Shown here: in pieces, positions 57,550 to 64,000 of the stretch
Layout: every line of letters begins with the position of its first letter
How positions within the stretch are numbered: the first letter of the stretch is position 1
Assembly (NCBI GenBank): GCA_964508225.1
Contig: CAZDRX010000008.1
Coordinates: forward strand, 4,174-68,173
DNA: 64,000 nucleotides
Direction of reading: 5' to 3'
DNA from: CAZDRX01 sp964508225
GTDB taxonomy: Bacteria > Patescibacteriota > Gracilibacteria > Peribacterales > Peribacteraceae
The notes under the pieces: model-generated
The model's input: the letters and a program-made list of their open reading frames with translations, nothing else
Database searches by the model: none
What the model was told of the DNA's origin: nothing
Translations under genes and position numbers: made by a program

Positions 57550-58848
57550 ATGAGATTCCTCGGTCCCCTGATCGTCATCGGCGCTATCCTCGCATCGCAG
57601 GTCGTCCTCGCGGCTCCCTCTGAGGTCTGGCAGGGCAAAATCTGCGCCTCGCATGGGCTTCAGCGCCGCGCCGAACGTACGCTGAAGGCACGCCGCACGC
57701 CGATGTGCGACCCCGACGCACGCACAGCGAACGTGCCATCCACGCAGACAGTGATCCCCGGTTCCCGCGTGGGTGTGCCGTGCCCTTCGCAGGCCACGCT
57801 CAGGAGTGCGCTCCGGATGATCGAGATCCGCCGTCCGTTCGCGTGCGACCCGAAGGCCACGTCCTTCTCCACCCAGCCATCGTCTTCCGCTTCTTCCTCC
57901 AGTGTCAGCGCCGCTCCAGCGGCTGATCAGGGTGACACGACGATCCGTTCGCAGTTCCTCCTTCTCGGCGAGACCGGCCCCGTGCTCGGTGCCGCCAAGA
58001 TCTTCATCGAAGAGGAACCCATCGACCTCATCGCCGTCTCCGTGAACATCACGGCGGAAGTCCCGAGTGTGCAGTCGCTCCTCGTGTATGACGATGACAA
58101 GCGGTACCTCGGGCGTGCCACCCTCAATACGGCATCGTCCACGAACCGCAATTACCGCCTCACACTCGCTCCGGGGACATTCCAGATCGGCAAGCGTGAG
58201 GAGCGCAAAGTCTACGTCCGTGCGCAGCTCTCGCCGTTCATCTCGGGCGGTCAGGCAGGTCACACGGTGCAGATTTCCAATGTCGTCGTGGAAGGAAACG
58301 GCGTCTGGAGCAGCCGCAAGTACACGAAGCCGACGTCGAGCACCGAGTCGTTCCCTGCATTCGTCACGGCCCGTTCCACGATCACGAGGGTGAAGAACAC
58401 ACTCGATCCGTCGGGTGCGCTCGTGACGGGATCGAACCAGCTCCTCGCTTCGTTCGTCTTTGAGGGCAGGAAGAGTGATCCGTCCGCGCACATCGATCTC
58501 ACAGATCTCACGTTCCAGATCGGACAGACAGGAAACATCACGCTCCAGAACGTGAGACTCAGGACACAGGGTCTCTCCGATGGTCATGGATGTACGGTCA
58601 CCAGCTTTCTCGTGACCTGCAGCGCGATCCCGGACATCCTCGGTTCACTTACGGATGCCCCTCGGACGATTCAGCTCTACGGCGATATCATCCCCTCGGG
58701 CGATCTCCACGCGAGTCTGCAGCTGACCCTCAATGAAACAGGCGATCCGGGCAGTGCGGGCTCAGTCACGTGGAGTGACGGCTCGACAAGCTATAGCTGG
58801 GTGAGTGTCGATGGCCCCGTCGCGTCCGGAACGAACTGGAAGTACTAG
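57550..58848 (+). CDS. secreted protein of unknown function (possible surface protein)
   Basis: 432 aa. MRFLGPLIVIGAILASQVVL with AAPSEVWQGK is a cleavable signal. The N-terminal mature part contains repeated basic Cys patterns (KICASHGLQRRAERTLKARR and FACDPKATS), then a Ser-rich linker. The rest is a long beta-strand-rich region (IFIEEEPIDLIAVSVNITAE; VQSLLVYDDDKRYLGRATLN; ISNVVVEGNGVWSSRKYTKP) like Ig- or jelly-roll-type surface modules. TATACT (57537-57542) is only 7 nt from the ATG, so the mRNA may be leaderless. It converges with uvrD; the stops overlap by 4 nt. Confidence 0.75.
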   Translation: MRFLGPLIVIGAILASQVVLAAPSEVWQGKICASHGLQRRAERTLKARRTPMCDPDARTANVPSTQTVIPGSRVGVPCPSQATLRSALRMIEIRRPFACDPKATSFSTQPSSSASSSSVSAAPAADQGDTTIRSQFLLLGETGPVLGAAKIFIEEEPIDLIAVSVNITAEVPSVQSLLVYDDDKRYLGRATLNTASSTNRNYRLTLAPGTFQIGKREERKVYVRAQLSPFISGGQAGHTVQISNVVVEGNGVWSSRKYTKPTSSTESFPAFVTARSTITRVKNTLDPSGALVTGSNQLLASFVFEGRKSDPSAHIDLTDLTFQIGQTGNITLQNVRLRTQGLSDGHGCTVTSFLVTCSAIPDILGSLTDAPRTIQLYGDIIPSGDLHASLQLTLNETGDPGSAGSVTWSDGSTSYSWVSVDGPVASGTNWKY

Positions 58849-61100
58849 AGTTGCTCCACGAGCACCTTGAGCGGTGCGATGCCGAGGGCGAGCTTCTTCG
58901 TCTGGCCTGCGTCGAATTGCACTTCCACCACGTCACCGCGCCGTGAGAGCACGGTCCCCGTGCCGAGTGTCCGGTGTTCGATGCGCGTGCCGTCTTCGAT
59001 CGTGTGTTCGGTATCCGACATCCAGTCCTGATTCGCATCGTCACTCGCACTTTCCTGCGAGAATTCGTTCTGCGGTTTCTTCGAGGGGTTCCACCACGAC
59101 TTCTGCGGGGCGCTATTCATGAGCCAGCCGTACTTGCTGCCGATCTCCTCGCTCGCCACTTCGAGCACGGATGTCGGGATGTCGTCGAGGAAGCGGCTGC
59201 GGGGATTGCTCTGCGTGTTGCCCCAGAGCGTGCGGCTCTGTGCGTGCATGAGCGTCAGGAATTCCTTCGCGCGCGTCATGCCGACGTAGAGCAGGCGACG
59301 CTCTTCTTCCATCTGGTCGCGGTCGAACGTGGCGGAACTGTGGGGGAGGAGTCCTTCCTCACAGCCCACGACCGTGACGCACCGGAACTCGAGACCTTTG
59401 CAGAGGTGGAGCGTCATGAGGGTGAGCGCTTCGCCGCCGTTATCGAGCTTGTCGACTTCGGACACGAGTGCCACTTCCTCGAGGAAGCTCGTGAGTGACT
59501 CCTGCGGGGCGAGGCTGTCGTACTTCTTCGTCACGGAGAGGAGTTCCAGCACGTTCTCCCAGCGTGTCTCACCCTCTTCGGTGTCATCACGGAGCCACTT
59601 CTCCATGCCGGACTTGCGGATGATCCAGTCGGCGACTTCGCTCACGGGTGCCGTCATGCTCAGCTTCTGTGCGTCCTCGATCATCGTCGCGAATGCGCCG
59701 ATGCGTGCCTTGGCCGTGTCCGCGATGCCGTCCACCATCTCGATGTGCTTCATGGCCTGCCAGAGCGTGAGAGAGCGCTCGTTGCAGAAGTTCTGCAGCC
59801 GCGAGAGCGTCGTGTCACCGATCTTGCGGGACGGGACGTTGATGATGCGGAGCATGGAGATCGTGTCGCTCGGGTTCAGGATGGCGTAGAGGTATGCGAG
59901 CACGTCCTTCACTTCCTTGCGTGCGTAGAACTTCAGTCCGCCGAGAATCCGGTACGCGATGCCGGCGCGCAGACACGCTTCTTCGATGAGTCTCGACTGC
60001 GCATTCGTGCGGTACAAGATGACCTGCTCCGAGAGGGGAATGCCGGTCTTCTGGCGCTGTACGGTCTGCCGCACAGCCTCCTCGGACTCACGGCGCTCAT
60101 CGCTGACCTCCGAGAGCCTCACCTTCGCGCCGTCCTTCTTGTCCGTCCACATCTTCTTCTTCGGACGGTTCGGGTTCACGGCGATCACCGCGTCGGCGGC
60201 GTCGAGCACCTGCTGCGTGGACCGGTAGTTCTGTTCGAGTTTGATCGCCACGGCGTCCTTGTACTCGTGCTGGAAGTCGAGGATGTTGCGGATATCCGCG
60301 CCGCGGAACGCGTAGATGGACTGATCCGGGTCTCCGATCACGCAGAGGTTCCTGTGCCCCTTCGAGAGCATGCTGATGAAGAGGTACTGCGGCTTGTTCG
60401 TGTCCTGATACTCGTCCACGTGGATGAATCTCCACGTGTTCTGGTATCTTTCGAGCACGTCGGGGCACTCCTCGAAGAGCCGCACCGTCTCCATGAGCAG
60501 GTCGTCGAAGTCGAGCGCGTTACTTTCGAGGAGTCGCTTCTGGTACAGGCTGTAAATCTCGGCCATCTTCACCTCCGTGTACGTGCCGCCGCGGGATTTC
60601 GCCTGTGCGGGACGCACGGCCTCGCACTTGAAGCGTCCGATGTGACCGAGTGCGGCGCGCGGTTTGAGTTCTTCGGGCGCGATCTTGAGATCGCGGAGGA
60701 TCTGCTGCACCACTTTCTCCTGATCGTCGGCGTCGTAGATCACGAACGAGCGGTTGCGGCCGATCTGCTCGATATCGCGGCGCAGAATTCTGGCACAAAT
60801 GGAGTGGAAGGTGCCGGACAGCGGCAGGTGTGTCGTATCGGTGCCCGACGGATCCGTGATTTTCAGAATGCGGGCGATACGTTCCTTCAATTCCTTTGCG
60901 GCCTTATTGGTAAACGTCACTGCAAGGATTTGCCACGCAGGTACCCCCTGCGCCATCAAATGGGCGATTCTATGCGTGAGAGTTCTGGTTTTGCCCGATC
61001 CGGCGCCGGCCAGAATAAGAACGGGGCCTTTCAGCGTTTCCACTGCCAGTTTCTGCTCGCTGTTCAGGCCGGTAAAGATGGGATCCAAGTCCTGTGTCAT
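58845..61100 (-). CDS. uvrD: UvrD/PcrA-type superfamily 1 DNA helicase
   Basis: 3-prime to 5-prime helicase for excision repair and fork rescue. Motifs in order: LNSEQKLAVETLKGPVLILA then GAGSGKTRTL (I), AVTFTNKAAKEL (Ia), FIHVDEYQDTNKPQ (II), VIGDPDQSIYAFRGAD (III), LEQNYRSTQQVL (IV), LMTLHLCKGLEF (V; usually TxHxxKGLEF) and RRLLYVGMTRAKEFLTL (VI). The C-terminal Tudor-like RNAP-binding patch is GTRIEHRTLGTGTVLSRRGD. 751 aa from ATG 61098-61100, normal for PcrA. Confidence 0.95.
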   Translation of the reverse strand: MTQDLDPIFTGLNSEQKLAVETLKGPVLILAGAGSGKTRTLTHRIAHLMAQGVPAWQILAVTFTNKAAKELKERIARILKITDPSGTDTTHLPLSGTFHSICARILRRDIEQIGRNRSFVIYDADDQEKVVQQILRDLKIAPEELKPRAALGHIGRFKCEAVRPAQAKSRGGTYTEVKMAEIYSLYQKRLLESNALDFDDLLMETVRLFEECPDVLERYQNTWRFIHVDEYQDTNKPQYLFISMLSKGHRNLCVIGDPDQSIYAFRGADIRNILDFQHEYKDAVAIKLEQNYRSTQQVLDAADAVIAVNPNRPKKKMWTDKKDGAKVRLSEVSDERRESEEAVRQTVQRQKTGIPLSEQVILYRTNAQSRLIEEACLRAGIAYRILGGLKFYARKEVKDVLAYLYAILNPSDTISMLRIINVPSRKIGDTTLSRLQNFCNERSLTLWQAMKHIEMVDGIADTAKARIGAFATMIEDAQKLSMTAPVSEVADWIIRKSGMEKWLRDDTEEGETRWENVLELLSVTKKYDSLAPQESLTSFLEEVALVSEVDKLDNGGEALTLMTLHLCKGLEFRCVTVVGCEEGLLPHSSATFDRDQMEEERRLLYVGMTRAKEFLTLMHAQSRTLWGNTQSNPRSRFLDDIPTSVLEVASEEIGSKYGWLMNSAPQKSWWNPSKKPQNEFSQESASDDANQDWMSDTEHTIEDGTRIEHRTLGTGTVLSRRGDVVEVQFDAGQTKKLALGIAPLKVLVEQL

Positions 61101-61150
61101 GGGCGGCGAGGAGAGTAGCACACCAAACTTCAGGCCTCTGTCTGTTTTGC

Positions 61151-62326
61151 TTACAGAAGTTTCTGTGACATCACCGATTCCGCGGCATTGAGCATCTTCT
61201 TGTTCACCGCGGCCTTGGGGGAAGCGAGTGAAGCGATCTCTGCGTTCTGTTCCGTGAGGCTGGAGGCGATGCGCTTGATGTCCGACGGAGCCGGAGCGGC
61301 GAATTTCTTCTCCAGACGCTTCTGTTCCACTTCAAGTGCGAGGCCGGGATCCGTCCTCGACACACGCTCGAGCGTCTCGGTGCCCATCTTCGTGAGGATG
61401 AGTTCGTGGGCGTTCCTGTAGCTGATGTGGGTGGCGAGATCCGCGAGCATGTTGATGATGTTCTCGCGCTTCTGCGGGTCGAGCGTTTCGGCGAGCTCGT
61501 ACGTGGAGATCCGCTTGAGCGAGGCGAGGATGGGGGAGAGCGCTTCACGCGAGACGACATAGAAGGTGTAGTGATCCTTCGCGTACATGAGTTTCTTCAG
61601 TTCGCCGATCGCCTCCGTCGGGACAACCAGAAACACGTGCGGGTAAATCTTGTCATTCTTCTTCATCTTCTCGGACGTCTTCTTCACCTGATCGTCGATG
61701 TACGTCTGCAGGCTCTGCGCCTTGCTCGCTTTTGCATCGAACACGACGTACTGCCCGAGGAAATCGATGAGGAAGTCCGGTTTCAGTGAGCCGTCGAAGT
61801 CGTCCGGGAGACTGTTGTTGCTGTACGACGTGAACTGGAGGTGCGGCTGCTTGCACAGATCGACGAGCGTCGTGATGACGTCGTTCTCATGGTCATTCCA
61901 GAGGCGGTCGCGCTCTTCTTCGGCCATCTTGCGCTTGTCGGCTTCATTCTCGATGACGCGCTGACGCTCCTTCTCGAGCGCCCGCTCCGCGTTCTGGAGC
62001 TTGTTCACCATATCGCGGTGTTCCTCTTCCTGATGTTCGCGGTTCGTCTCGAACTTCGTCACCATCTTCTGCAGGAGCACCTTCTCCTTCTCTCCGGCTT
62101 CAAGCTTGGCCTTCACCTGCTGGAGCTCGATGAACATCTGCTTGCCCGCGCCCTCGTTCTTCATGAGCTTCTCCTTTGCAGTCTCGAGATCTTTCTCGAG
62201 GTTTGCGATCTCGCGTGTCGCATCTTCCGACGAAGAAGCCGCCTCAGGACGGCGGAGCTGGAGCAGGATGCTGGCACCGAATCCGATCGCGACGACGGTG
62301 ATGAGGACAATCTCAAAAGCGTTCAT
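61151..62326 (-). CDS. membrane-anchored coiled-coil nuclease-like protein, RmuC-like
   Basis: 391 aa. TM at about 4-22 (FEIVLITVVAIGFGASILLQ), a long coiled coil (ATREIANLEKDLETAKEKLM through about 145), then a domain with LKPDFLIDFLGQYVVFDAKA followed by SKAQ, which fits the Asp ... Asp-Ala-Lys motif of PD-(D/E)XK nucleases and the RmuC layout (TM, coiled coil, nuclease). RmuC limits DNA rearrangements at inverted repeats. Divergent enough that I name it only RmuC-like. Confidence 0.68.
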   Translation of the reverse strand: MNAFEIVLITVVAIGFGASILLQLRRPEAASSSEDATREIANLEKDLETAKEKLMKNEGAGKQMFIELQQVKAKLEAGEKEKVLLQKMVTKFETNREHQEEEHRDMVNKLQNAERALEKERQRVIENEADKRKMAEEERDRLWNDHENDVITTLVDLCKQPHLQFTSYSNNSLPDDFDGSLKPDFLIDFLGQYVVFDAKASKAQSLQTYIDDQVKKTSEKMKKNDKIYPHVFLVVPTEAIGELKKLMYAKDHYTFYVVSREALSPILASLKRISTYELAETLDPQKRENIINMLADLATHISYRNAHELILTKMGTETLERVSRTDPGLALEVEQKRLEKKFAAPAPSDIKRIASSLTEQNAEIASLASPKAAVNKKMLNAAESVMSQKLL

Positions 62327-62369
62327 GCCCCGATCCTACCACAGGGTGCACAGTCGTCCACTCTTTCCT

Positions 62370-62618
62370 TTACGCGGCTTCGGCGCGGCGTGCGTCAGCG
62401 AATCGGTCGACGATCGGGTGACCGTCCACTTTCACTTCGAGGATGGCGTTCGTGTTCATCTCGCGCAGTGCCGTGACGTTCAGGCCTGCCCTGACGGCAG
62501 CCTGCAATGTCTCGGTGGTCTGGAGAAGATCAGCACCTTCCTGCATGTGCCGTTGGCGTGCGATATCGTGGATCGTGATATCGTTTGCGTCGGTGATGGT
62601 GAGGGTTTCGAGAGCCAT
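62370..62618 (-). CDS. small protein of unknown function, 82 aa, palindrome-controlled
   Basis: From ATG 62616-62618: MALETLTITDANDITIHDIA then QEGADLLQTTETLQAAVRAG and ILEVKVDGHPIVDRFADARR. Soluble, no motif I know. The upstream region has a near-consensus TTGACA promoter with an inverted repeat, so it is probably tightly regulated; the short product could even be its own regulator, though it has no evident helix-turn-helix. Confidence 0.6.
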   Translation of the reverse strand: MALETLTITDANDITIHDIARQRHMQEGADLLQTTETLQAAVRAGLNVTALREMNTNAILEVKVDGHPIVDRFADARRAEAA

Positions 62619-62626
62619 ATGCGCCC

Positions 62627-62654
62627 ATAGTAAATGTTTCTTACTATTTGTCAA
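62627..62654 (-). promoter_or_regulatory. promoter with inverted-repeat operator
   Basis: On the minus strand, TTGACA (forward 62649-62654), 16-nt spacer, TACTAT (62627-62632). ATAGTAA (62627-62633) and TTACTAT (62641-62647) are perfect 7-bp inverted arms around a 7-nt centre, covering the spacer and -10. Confidence 0.7.
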
Positions 62655-62721
62655 ATCTCGCTTCTTTCCGCTCCCACAGCTGAAGGCGAGAGGCCTTCTG
62701 CGGCTTCAGCGTGAGCAATAC

Positions 62722-62749
62722 TTGACTTTCCGCTTCCGGCGACTACAAT
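62722..62749 (+). promoter_or_regulatory. promoter of rpsO
   Basis: TTGACT (62722-62727), 16-nt spacer, TACAAT (62744-62749). The leader to the rpsO ATG is about 90 nt and GC-rich, long enough for S15 autoregulation. Confidence 0.65.
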
Positions 62750-62845
62750 GCCGCGGCTGCCTGACTTCTCCTTTAGCACGCGCTTCCGGAGAGGTGAGGA
62801 GAATCATTTTTCGTCGCGTTCACCCCCTTTCTCACCCCCATTTCT

Positions 62846-63115
62846 ATGGCTCTCAAGAAGGCCAACAAGAAGAAGATCATCGGTAAGTTCCAGACGCACG
62901 TGAAGGACACCGGCTCACCGCAGGTGCAGGTCGGCATTCTCACGAAGCGCATCGATCAGGTCACCAAGCACCTGAAGGACCACAAGAAGGACAACTCCGC
63001 CCGCCGCGGACTCCTTGCGATGGTCGCGCAGCGCCGCAAGCTCCTCACGTACCTCAAGATGAACGACGAGAAGGCCTACGGCAAGATCCTGAAGACCCTC
63101 GACCTCGAGAAATAG
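62846..63115 (+). CDS. rpsO: 30S ribosomal protein uS15
   Basis: Binds 16S rRNA helices h20-h22 and organises the platform. IIGKFQTHVKDTGSPQVQVG, ILTKRIDQVTKHLKDHKKDN and SARRGLLAMVAQRRKLLTYL are the conserved S15 blocks. 89 aa. The leader ends CACCCCCATTTCT with no Shine-Dalgarno. The rpsO-pnp order is the classical bacterial one. Confidence 0.98.
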   Translation: MALKKANKKKIIGKFQTHVKDTGSPQVQVGILTKRIDQVTKHLKDHKKDNSARRGLLAMVAQRRKLLTYLKMNDEKAYGKILKTLDLEK

Positions 63116-63143
63116 AAGGAGGGGATCACCCCACGCAATCAAG

Positions 63144-63166
63144 AGGGCGCCGTAAGGCGCCTTTTT
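63144..63166 (+). terminator. rho-independent terminator after rpsO
   Basis: GGCGCC (63146-63151), loop GTAA, GGCGCC (63156-63161), then five T. It separates rpsO from pnp. Confidence 0.85.
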
Positions 63167-63168
63167 CT

Positions 63169-63341
63169 TTGTCCGGTACGGGAAAACGTGGTAGAGTGCT
63201 CGTCAGTTCCTTCCCTGCACCAACCGGATAGCTGTTGGATTTACGTACCAGTCCCCCCGTGCGGGGAATTGATGTGTAAGTCCAATCAACAGACATCCTT
63301 ACGATGTAGGGGAGGATCATTCATCCTTTTCTCCCTTTTCT
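63169..63341 (+). promoter_or_regulatory. structured pnp leader with possible own promoter
   Basis: TTGTCC (63169-63174), 17-nt spacer, TAGAGT (63192-63197) is a weak promoter. The leader folds into a 10-bp stem, TTGGATTTAC (63235-63244) with GTAAGTCCAA (63276-63285), capped by CCCC-GTGC-GGGG (63255-63266). CCAAC (63220-63224) could instead pair with GTTGG (63234-63238), competing with the long stem. In E. coli the pnp leader hairpin is cut by RNase III and autoregulated by PNPase; an analogous role is an inference. Confidence 0.5.
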
Positions 63342-64000
63342 ATGAACAAGGAATTCACGCTGATGCTCGGCGATGCACCGCTCGTGGTGCGCAGCGGGCA
63401 GCTCGCCACGCAGGCGAACTCTTCCGTCATCTGTCAGATGGGCGACACCGTCGTCCTCGGCAACTGCACGATCTCATCCAAGGCGCGTGACGGCGTCGAC
63501 TTCCTGCCGTTGCAGGTCGTCTATCAGGAGAAGTACTACGCCGGCGGCAAGATCGCAGGCTCACGCTTCCGCAAGCGCGAAGGCCGTCCGTCCGACGACT
63601 TCGTCCTCCTCGCACGCGTCATCGACCGCGGTCTGCGTCCCATGTTCCCGAAGTACCTCCGCAATGACATTCAGGTCTTCGCGACCGTTCTCAGCTACGA
63701 CTTCGAGCATGAGCACGACATCGCCGCCGCCAACGCCGCGAACCTCGCATGCGCTCTCTCCGACTGTCCGTGCGACGGACCCCTCGGTACGGTCCGCGTC
63801 GGACTTATCGGTGGCGAGCTTGTGCTGAATCCCTCCCGCGAAGCACGCCTCAAGAGTGAGCTCGATATGTTCGTGACGGCCTCGCTCGAGCGCATCGTCA
63901 TGATCGAAGCCGGTGCCAATCAGGTTCCGGAGGAAGAGATTCTCCGCGCCATCGACTTCGGCAAGAAGATCGCCGACGGCACGCCGGCGGAAGTGCAGCG
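63342..64000 (+). CDS. pnp: polyribonucleotide nucleotidyltransferase (PNPase), 5-prime part
   Basis: Phosphorolytic 3-prime to 5-prime RNA degradation and tailing. From ATG 63342 the sequence MNKEFTLMLGDAPLVVRSGQ, LATQANSSVICQMGDTVVLG, VDFLPLQVVYQEKYYAGGKI, SRFRKREGRPSDDFVLLARV and IDRGLRPMFPKYLRNDIQVF is the first RNase PH core (FRR-type basic motifs included). It continues past the window end; the visible 219 residues are about a third of the usual 700. The leader ends CTCCCTTTTCT. Confidence 0.96.
   Translation, partial: MNKEFTLMLGDAPLVVRSGQLATQANSSVICQMGDTVVLGNCTISSKARDGVDFLPLQVVYQEKYYAGGKIAGSRFRKREGRPSDDFVLLARVIDRGLRPMFPKYLRNDIQVFATVLSYDFEHEHDIAAANAANLACALSDCPCDGPLGTVRVGLIGGELVLNPSREARLKSELDMFVTASLERIVMIEAGANQVPEEEILRAIDFGKKIADGTPAEVQ

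Noticed and set aside
57430..58587. N-terminal extension of the rsmA frame by about 386 codons
   Set aside because: It is antisense to a secreted protein gene and of shadow composition; KsgA proteins start at the ATG 57427-57429.

Overview
The window is a 64 kb piece of a GC-rich bacterial genome (by eye in the high fifties percent G+C), assembled from short reads: there are three 10-N scaffold gaps, all inside genes. UGA is used as an ordinary stop (pyrG, uvrC, rsmA, fcl), so the recoded UGA=Gly lineages are excluded. The gene mix suggests a free-living or episymbiotic member of Patescibacteria/CPR, and Candidatus Peregrinibacteria/Peribacteria is my best guess: single-copy informational genes, lineage-unusual domain fusions, families of Cys-rich surface proteins, but still folate, lysine and pyrimidine genes. 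This placement is an inference from gene content; no 16S rRNA is present.

Layout. 1-4.8 kb: asd, lysC and a lysA-like decarboxylase, then an unknown gene. 14.1-4.8 kb (minus strand): one long co-directional block running peptidase, small unknown, truncated polyprenyl-glycosylphosphotransferase, sugar nucleotidyltransferase, SecD-like lipoprotein, SecD with an inserted parvulin domain, a secretin/TonB-short-domain-like protein, folB-folK-folE. 14-18.7 kb: rlmD-rlmH, palindromic repeats, flavodoxin, rlmI, a membrane protein. 18.8-21.7 kb: an OmpR-type two-component system with two small secreted genes, all three units preceded by the same 17-bp direct-repeat operator. 21.7-24.4 kb: envelope polysaccharide genes (SGNH hydrolase, GDP-fucose synthase, GT2). 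24.4-28.9 kb: three tandem paralogues encoding Cys-repeat surface proteins, each with its own near-identical promoter and terminator. 29-35.4 kb: tRNA-Glu, a host-attachment-type protein, a VIT transporter, a RecB-like nuclease and a four-gene operon of unknown helical proteins.

35.4-43 kb: raiA, rplY, GT2, a uvrC with an inserted GNAT domain, pyrG, pyrD. At 43.1 kb a strong promoter with a perfect 18-bp palindrome drives a tiny transcript that carries a 10-codon ORF and ends at a terminator. 43.3-46.7 kb: a RelA/SpoT protein fused to an EamA-type transporter. 48.7-53.3 kb: a copper island (csoR, multicopper oxidase, small membrane protein, copper P-type ATPase). 53.5-64 kb: cupin lipoprotein, second tRNA-Glu, membrane methyltransferase, comEC, rsmA, a secreted protein, uvrD/pcrA, an rmuC-like gene, rpsO and the start of pnp behind a structured leader.

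Two things run through the whole window. First, genes at the start of transcription units have pyrimidine-rich leaders with no visible Shine-Dalgarno sequence. Second, core proteins (SecD, UvrC, Rel) carry extra domains that the textbook versions lack. These fusions, the triplicated Cys-repeat genes and the 43.1 kb mini-transcript are the most promising novel items.
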